NCBI RefSeq assembly: GCF_042662125.1
Contig: NZ_JBHSXL010000006.1
Coordinates: 310,001 to 374,000 of the forward strand
Direction: 5' to 3'
DNA length: 64,000 nt
From: Halopenitus salinus
Lineage (GTDB): Archaea; Halobacteriota; Halobacteria; Halobacteriales; Haloferacaceae
Position 1 is the first letter of the stretch, and each line of letters starts with the position of its first letter. Positions 58,872-64,000 of this stretch are shown piece by piece. The position numbers and the translations under genes are program-made. The notes under the pieces were generated by a model. That model made no database searches. It was not told where the DNA came from and saw only the letters and a list, made by a program, of their open reading frames with translations.

Positions 58872-60722
58872 ATGACCGATGCCGACCCGACCGTGACCCG
58901 CCTGTTCGGCGGTCCCGGAAGCGGGAAGACGACGGCGCTGCTCGACCGCGTCGACGAGCTGCTCGAGGAGGACGACGTCGACGTGCGTGACGTCCTCGTC
59001 GTCTCCTACACCCGTGCCGCCGCCGCCGAGGTCCGCGAACGGCTCGCCGAGCGCCGCGACCTCTCGCCGCGATCCCTGCAGGGTAACGTCTGTACCATGC
59101 ACGCGAAGGCCTACGAGCTGCTCAACCTCTCGCGTGGCGACGTCGTCGGCGACGACGACAAATCCGAGTTCTGCGAGGAGTTCGGGATCGAGTTCGAGGA
59201 CGAATACGGGGGGGCCAGCCGCCGCACCGCGCGGTCGACGACGATCGGAAACAAGATCATCGCCACCTCACAGTGGCTGCAACGGACCAAACGCGACGTC
59301 GCCGACTGGTACGACGTCCCCTTCCAGTGGAACGTCGAGGAGGTCCGGCTCCCCCCGGAGGTCGACCCCAACGCCCAGGAGGGCAACAAGTACACCCCGA
59401 CCTGGCCGGCCGACGACGACCGGATCGACGTCCCCGAGGCGATCCGCGCCTGGCGCGCCTACAAGGGCGACAACGAGCTCGTGGGCTTCGCGGACATGCT
59501 CGAGCGCGTCGCCCAGCGCTCGCTCGTCCCGAACGTCGACTACCTGGTGATCGACGAGTTCCAGGACATCACCACGCTCCAGTACGACGTCTTCACCGAA
59601 TGGCGACCGCACATGAAGAAGGCGCTCATCGCGGGCGACGACGACCAGGTCGTCTACGCGTGGCAGGGCGCCGATCCCGACCTCCTGCTCGACACCGACG
59701 TCGACGAGGACGTCGTCCTCCCGAACTCCTACCGGCTCCCCTCCCGGATCCTCAACGTCGTCAACGCCGAGATCCGCCACATCGACAAACGCCAGGAGAA
59801 GGACCTCAGGCCCCGAAAGGAGGGCGGCATCGTCGAGGGGATCGAGAGCCCGTCCATGCTCGATCTCGTCCGGAACGTCCGATACACGATCGATGACGAC
59901 GACGGGGACGTGATGTGTCTCTTCCGGGCGCGCTATCAGATGTTCGACTTCATCGACGAGTTCCTCGATCACGGGATTCCCTTCCAGCTGCTCACGGACG
60001 GACGGATGTGGACGGACCGGCTCACCGACTACGTCCGCGCCGTCGAGAAGTACAACGACGACGAGCCCGTGACCGGACTGGAGGCCCGACGGCTCGCGGA
60101 CATGCTTCAGGACTCGACGTTCGGCACGAACGAGCGTGACGACTTCTACGACTACCTCGACGACCGCGAGGAGTCGGCCGAGGTGGAGGACATCACGGCG
60201 ATCGACATCGAACCGGAGACGATCACGGAGTACGCCCCGTTCATGCCCGACCGGGCGAGCGCGGGCGACATGGTTCGGAAGGTGACGAGCTTCCAGCGCA
60301 ACTCCATCGGGGCGTACTTCGACGGCGACTACCAGGACGTCGAGCCGGGCCGCGTCCGCGTCGGGACGATCCACTCCGCGAAGGGCCGCGAAGCGGACCA
60401 CGTCTTCGTCTCGACGGACCTCACGGAGAAGGTGGTCGAACAGCTCGCCGCCTCCGTCGAGGACCCGACCGACGTCGACGGCGTCGAGGAGTTCACGAAG
60501 ACCACGAGCCCGGTTCCGGTCCTCGCCGACAACGAGCGACGCGTCTTCTACGTCGGAATGTCCCGTGCACGCGAGCGGCTGGTCCTCCTCGAGAACCTGA
60601 TAAGCGGTGCCCCGACGCTGCCCGTGAGCGTGCTGCTCTACAACGAGCTGCGCGAGGAGCCGATCGAGGAACTGCTCGAGGACGTCCAGGCGGAACTCGC
60701 CGCGCCCGAACCCGAACCGTGA
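58872..60722 (+). CDS. UvrD/Rep-type superfamily 1 helicase
   Basis: 616-residue SF1A helicase. Walker A is FGGPGSGKTTALL (about 12-24), motif Ia has SYTRAAAAEVRERL, Walker B is VIDEFQDITTLQYDVF, motif III is AGDDDQVVYAWQGADP, motif IV region is LPNSYRLPSRILN, motif V is VRVGTIHSAKGREADHVF and motif VI is VFYVGMSRARERLVLLE. It unwinds DNA during repair or recombination. It overlaps the next gene by GTGA. Confidence 0.92.
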   Translation: MTDADPTVTRLFGGPGSGKTTALLDRVDELLEEDDVDVRDVLVVSYTRAAAAEVRERLAERRDLSPRSLQGNVCTMHAKAYELLNLSRGDVVGDDDKSEFCEEFGIEFEDEYGGASRRTARSTTIGNKIIATSQWLQRTKRDVADWYDVPFQWNVEEVRLPPEVDPNAQEGNKYTPTWPADDDRIDVPEAIRAWRAYKGDNELVGFADMLERVAQRSLVPNVDYLVIDEFQDITTLQYDVFTEWRPHMKKALIAGDDDQVVYAWQGADPDLLLDTDVDEDVVLPNSYRLPSRILNVVNAEIRHIDKRQEKDLRPRKEGGIVEGIESPSMLDLVRNVRYTIDDDDGDVMCLFRARYQMFDFIDEFLDHGIPFQLLTDGRMWTDRLTDYVRAVEKYNDDEPVTGLEARRLADMLQDSTFGTNERDDFYDYLDDREESAEVEDITAIDIEPETITEYAPFMPDRASAGDMVRKVTSFQRNSIGAYFDGDYQDVEPGRVRVGTIHSAKGREADHVFVSTDLTEKVVEQLAASVEDPTDVDGVEEFTKTTSPVPVLADNERRVFYVGMSRARERLVLLENLISGAPTLPVSVLLYNELREEPIEELLEDVQAELAAPEPEP

Positions 60723-61924
60723 CCGGCTCGGAGGTCGCGTCCGGCTCGGCCCCCGTCGAGACGGGTCTCACCGCGATCGCCGAGCGGCTCGCGGACGGCG
60801 ACGCAGACGCGCTCGTCGTGGTCGGCGACCGGTTCGATTCGGACCTCCGGTACCTCTCCCGGGCCGGCACGTTCGACGGACGGGCCGCGATCGCGGTGAG
60901 CGAGGACGACGCAGTCCTGTGTCCGCCCGCAGTCGAACGCTTCGACTCGTCCGTTTCGCCAGTCGAGTCGAGGTTCCGTCGAGGGCGGGCGACGAACCCG
61001 ATCGACCGCTCCGTCCGACCGGTCGACACGGACGACGGCGCGCCGGTCGGCGAGCGAGCCGCCGCGGCGGTCACCGAACTGGTCGGTTCGGGCGCCGACG
61101 TCGTCGTTCCCCGAACGCTTCCGCACGACGCCGCGGTCTACCTGAAGCAGGCCGGCCACTCGATCGCCTCGACGACGGCGGTTCGGGAGGCGCGCACGAC
61201 CAAATCCGACGCGGAGATCGACCGCCTCCGAACCGTCCAAACCGCGGCCACGGCCGCGATGGGCGACGTGGCGGCGATCGTCGCAGAGAGCACGGTCGCT
61301 TCGGACGCGTCCGGGAGCCTGTGCTGGCGGGAGGAGCCGCTATCGGCGGAGCGGCTCCGTCGCGAGGCGGATGCGGCGCTGGCTCGCGCCGGGGTCGATC
61401 CCGCCGGAAACACGATGGTCGAGGGGTCGCAAGCCGACCGGAACGTGCTGCGAGCCGGCGACCCCATCGTCGTCTCGATCGCGCCGCGTGGCCCTGTGGG
61501 CTATCACGGCGCGTTGACCCGGACGTTCGTCGTCGACGGCGACGGCGGGTGGGAACGTCGCGCGCACGTCGCGGGCGAGACGGCCGGAGAGATGGCGGTC
61601 GACGCGGCCGATCCCGGCGTCAGGGTCGCGGTCGTGAGCGAGGAGATATCGGCGGAGGTCGGCGCGTACGGGTTCGATCCGGCCCCCGGCGAGTCCGGTT
61701 CCGGAGCCGTCGCCGTGGTTCACGGGGTCGGGTTGGACCGCCGCGAGCCGCCGTCGGTCGACGGCGAGACGGAGTTGCGTGCCGGAACGGTGCTCGCGGT
61801 CGAGGCCGGCGTTCGCGACCGGGAGAACGGCTCGATCCGACTGCGAGACCTCATGGTCGTGCGCGAGTCGGGCGGCGAGCGCATCGGCGAGTGTCCGAGC
61901 GCGCTCGCGCCGGAACGGTATTGA
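60719..61924 (+). CDS. M24 peptidase-fold protein with most metal ligands missing
   Basis: 401 residues with an N-terminal creatinase-type domain and a pita-bread C-terminal domain related to Xaa-Pro aminopeptidase. The five usual ligands (Asp, Asp, His, Glu, Glu) are largely lost: the first Asp position reads IVVSIAPRGPVGY, the second (SD of SDxTRTF) reads GALTRTF, and the last Glu region reads IRLRDLMVV. The His (VVHGVGL) and one Glu (AVEAGV) remain. It may be a pseudoenzyme, or use an altered site. The GTG start overlaps the helicase stop. Confidence 0.75.
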   Translation: MTGSEVASGSAPVETGLTAIAERLADGDADALVVVGDRFDSDLRYLSRAGTFDGRAAIAVSEDDAVLCPPAVERFDSSVSPVESRFRRGRATNPIDRSVRPVDTDDGAPVGERAAAAVTELVGSGADVVVPRTLPHDAAVYLKQAGHSIASTTAVREARTTKSDAEIDRLRTVQTAATAAMGDVAAIVAESTVASDASGSLCWREEPLSAERLRREADAALARAGVDPAGNTMVEGSQADRNVLRAGDPIVVSIAPRGPVGYHGALTRTFVVDGDGGWERRAHVAGETAGEMAVDAADPGVRVAVVSEEISAEVGAYGFDPAPGESGSGAVAVVHGVGLDRREPPSVDGETELRAGTVLAVEAGVRDRENGSIRLRDLMVVRESGGERIGECPSALAPERY

Positions 61925-61953
61925 GGCAGACGGGGTCGGTTCTGAGGCGGACG

Positions 61954-63027
61954 TCACCGACTTGTGGGCCCGATCGCCCCGTCGGGCCGTTCCGTGGGCG
62001 GATCGCCTCGACGGATCGCTCGAGAGAGACCGAGTTCGGCGAGGACGCCGCCACGTTCCGCAGTCCGTCGAACCCGGTCCAAGACGGAGCGAAGCTCCGG
62101 CGTGTCGCCGTCGTCCTCGGCGAGCCGGCGGTCGAATTCCTCGATCGACTCGCACGTCCGGCTCTGAGCGTCGAGCGCGCGCCGCGCGGCGTCGACGCCC
62201 TCGTCCTCGACGACGACGCTCACGCCGTCGGAGACGACCGACCGGGCCTCCTCGGCGAGCTCGCGGATCTCAGCGATCCGTGATTCGGTCGGCGGATCGT
62301 CCATCCGCGCCGCGACGGCGTCGATGCCCGTGGCGGCCTCGCGGACGCGTCCGAGCTCGCGCATCGCCGTCCACGACTCGAACAGATCCGGGCGCGTCGT
62401 CCCGAGCGCGTCGAGTTCCTCGAGGTCGGCGAGCCCGCGGGCCACCGACCGGTCGATCATCGCCGACAGCCGATCGGCCTGCTCGTCGCGAGCGGTGACG
62501 GCCGTCCGATCCTCGGCGTCCGAAAGCGACTCGATCGCCGCCCGCTGCATCGAGTCGACGACGAACCCGAGCTGTCGGAGCGACTGGCGCACAGAGACCT
62601 CCTCGGAGTCGAGCAGCATCCGAACGGTCGTGCCCGCGTCCGACTCCTCCGTCACGGACGTCCCAATCCGGCTCCGCTCGATCCGCTCGAGGGCGCGCCG
62701 CCGGTCGGGGTCGAGCGGCTCCTCGTGTTCCAGTGTCACCGCCGTGGCCCCGGCCGCGTAGGCCGCCCGAAGCGTGCGCTCGAGGGACGTCGGATCGACG
62801 GCCGACGCCGGAACGGAGGCCCGCAACGGGTCGTCGTCCTCGCATCGATCGCGGGTCCCGGTCCGATCGTCGCTCCCGTCTCTCGCCTGGATGGTGAGCA
62901 CGCCGTCGACGTGGTCGTGGAGCGTCACCGTGTCGCCCGCGTCGATGCCCTCCGCGTCGGCCCACTCCTTCGGCAGGGAGACGGTGTAGGTTCCGTTCCC
63001 GACCGTCTGCACCTTGCGCGTCTCCAT
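61954..63027 (-). CDS. AbrB-PhoU phosphate regulator
   Basis: 357 residues. An N-terminal AbrB/SpoVT-type domain (METRKVQTVGNGTYTVSLPKEWA, residues 1-45) likely binds DNA, followed by a variable linker and two PhoU-like helical bundles (about 190-357). It starts 2 bases after the phoU stop, so it is the last gene of this phosphate operon and may link phosphate status to transcription. It fits the haloarchaeal pattern of a second PhoU with an AbrB head. Confidence 0.82.
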   Translation of the reverse strand: METRKVQTVGNGTYTVSLPKEWADAEGIDAGDTVTLHDHVDGVLTIQARDGSDDRTGTRDRCEDDDPLRASVPASAVDPTSLERTLRAAYAAGATAVTLEHEEPLDPDRRRALERIERSRIGTSVTEESDAGTTVRMLLDSEEVSVRQSLRQLGFVVDSMQRAAIESLSDAEDRTAVTARDEQADRLSAMIDRSVARGLADLEELDALGTTRPDLFESWTAMRELGRVREAATGIDAVAARMDDPPTESRIAEIRELAEEARSVVSDGVSVVVEDEGVDAARRALDAQSRTCESIEEFDRRLAEDDGDTPELRSVLDRVRRTAERGGVLAELGLSRAIRRGDPPTERPDGAIGPTSR

Positions 63028-63029
63028 CG

Positions 63030-63704
63030 TCAGTAGATCAGCTCCGGATCGCTTTCGACCATGTACAGCGTGCGTGCCGCGACGTTCACGGCGTGGTCGC
63101 CGATCCGCTCGAGGTCCCGGATCGTCAACAGCACGCGCGAGACGTCGTCGAGCAGCCGCTCTATCGCCCACGGATCGTCCTCGACGCTGCGTTCTATCAG
63201 CTCGCGGGTGACCGTCTCGCTGGCCCGGTGGCAGAGCGCATCGACGTGGTCGTCGTCGTCCGCGATGTGCCGACACGCGTCGACGTCCTCGGCGTCGTAC
63301 GCCTCGAGGCTCCGCTCGAGGAGCGAGAGCGCCTCCTCGCCGATCGCATCGAGCGCGACGTCGGGGGCCACCGGTCCGTCCGCGGCGATCACGTACTGTG
63401 CGAGGTTGACCGCGAGGTCGCCGATCCGCTCGAGGTCGGTGATGATCTTGAACGAGGCCGTGAGGAACCGGAGGTCGCCGGCGACGGGCTGCTGGAGCGC
63501 GAACAGGTCGACGCAGTCGTTCTCGAGGGCGAGATACCGATCGTTTATCTCCGCGTCCCCCTCGATGACCGTCCGAGCCAGCGACTCGTCCCCCGTCGAG
63601 ACGCTCTCGAGGGCCGTTTCGAGCCGGTCGATGACGCGCTCGCCCATCGCGAGCACGTCGGAGCGGATCCCCTCGAGCGCCTCCTGGTAGCGTTCTCGTG
63701 GCAT
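63030..63704 (-). CDS. phoU: Phosphate transport system regulator PhoU
   Basis: 224-residue PhoU with two three-helix bundles. The paired (E/D)xxxD-type metal motifs appear as ASFKIITDLERIGDLAVNLA (first bundle) and VLLTIRDLERIGDHAVNVA (second), each split across residues. It controls the Pst transporter and phosphate signalling. It lies 4 bases after pstB. Confidence 0.92.
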   Translation of the reverse strand: MPRERYQEALEGIRSDVLAMGERVIDRLETALESVSTGDESLARTVIEGDAEINDRYLALENDCVDLFALQQPVAGDLRFLTASFKIITDLERIGDLAVNLAQYVIAADGPVAPDVALDAIGEEALSLLERSLEAYDAEDVDACRHIADDDDHVDALCHRASETVTRELIERSVEDDPWAIERLLDDVSRVLLTIRDLERIGDHAVNVAARTLYMVESDPELIY

Positions 63705-63708
63705 GCGA

Positions 63709-63999
63709 TCACCCGAACTTTCCGGTGATGTAGTCCTCCACGCGCTCGCTGTGTGGGTCCTCGAACACCTGGTCCGTGTCGCCGTACTCGACGAGCTCGC
63801 CGCCCGTGAGGAACACGGCGGTCTGGTCCGAGATGCGCGCGGCCTGTTGCATGTTGTGCGTGACGATGACGACCGTGTACTCCTCGGCGAGGTCGTCGAT
63901 CAGGTCCTCGATCTTCGCGGTGGCGATCGGGTCGAGCGCGGACGCGGGCTCGTCCATCAGGATGACCTCGGGGTCGACAGAGAGACAGCGGGCGATACA
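63709..63999 (-). CDS. pstB: Phosphate ABC transporter ATP-binding protein PstB, 3' end
   Basis: Only the last 96 codons are in the window; the 5' part runs off the right edge. The visible piece holds IARCLSVDPEVILMDEPASALDP, which includes the D-loop and Walker B, the H-loop VIVTHNMQQAARISD, and the normal PstB ending VEDYITGKFG. It energises phosphate import. It is followed closely by phoU. Confidence 0.92.
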   Translation of the reverse strand, partial: CIARCLSVDPEVILMDEPASALDPIATAKIEDLIDDLAEEYTVVIVTHNMQQAARISDQTAVFLTGGELVEYGDTDQVFEDPHSERVEDYITGKFG

Positions 64000-64000
64000 C

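Overview
The window comes from an extremely halophilic archaeon (class Halobacteria). The DNA is very G+C-rich with a strong G/C preference at third codon positions, the predicted proteins are loaded with Asp and Glu, the RNA polymerase large subunits are split in the archaeal way (H, B'', B', A', A''), and many genes start 23-33 bases after a TATA-like box, as expected for leaderless haloarchaeal transcripts. Several small families (SWIM protein, DUF5790-like, DUF6432-like, DUF5814-like helicase) are typical of haloarchaea. I could not settle the genus.

Layout. 1-3.9 kb: end of hisH, then two S-adenosylhomocysteine/methylthioadenosine salvage genes (deaminase and adenosylhomocysteinase) separated by a repeat-rich 490-base spacer, then the Holliday junction resolvase hjc. 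3.9-7.2 kb: SWIM zinc-finger protein, small membrane protein, DNA primase large subunit, and a tandem pair of tRNA-Asp genes. 7.5-17.8 kb: the RNA polymerase operon rpoH-rpoB2-rpoB1-rpoA1-rpoA2-nusA, with a 490-residue homing-endonuclease intein in rpoA2, ending in a dihydrofolate reductase gene. 17.9-22.5 kb: UspA, ROK sugar kinase, NifU-like protein, EEP phosphatase, DUF1028 protein and a truncated copper-ATPase-like protein. 22.7-28.4 kb: an acyl-CoA and short-chain fatty acid module (thiolase, DUF35 partner, AtoE-type transporter, acyl-CoA synthetase). 28.4-34 kb: an FNT channel fused to two Usp domains, two integral membrane proteins and an alpha/beta hydrolase.

34-37.8 kb is the accessory island. 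It is more A+T-rich and holds a hairpin-rich transposon-like relic, an archaeal ATPase with a nuclease-like tail, tRNA-Phe with a broken pseudo-tRNA beside it, a protein with three copies of a group I intron endonuclease-like fold, a small hypothetical gene and tRNA-Pro.

37.8-48.2 kb: helicase, geranylgeranyl reductase, a PAS histidine kinase cotranscribed with a KaiC-like protein, a YgfZ-type protein, a winged-helix protein, an MptD-type dihydroneopterin aldolase, and a secreted or membrane-anchored nuclease. 48.3-52.7 kb: an iron-sulfur protein/NrfD/small membrane protein/Mrp cluster without a catalytic molybdenum subunit. 52.7-61.9 kb: lipoprotein, thioesterase, tRNA-Val, DUF192 protein, ABC exporter, creatininase-family enzyme, DUF5790-like protein, tRNA-Arg, UvrD-type helicase and a degenerate M24 peptidase. 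62-64 kb: the distal end of a phosphate-transport operon (pstB, phoU, PhoU-AbrB regulator).

The most unusual theme is that four of the five tRNA loci (Asp, Phe, Val, Arg) are followed, on their 3' side and in the same orientation, by partial copies of their own 3' ends, with short palindromic spacers sharing a CGCTTCGCTCG-like core. Other notable points are the rpoA2 intein, the triplicated nuclease-fold protein, the AAACGG array and tandem repeat upstream of ahcY, and the M24 protein lacking metal ligands.
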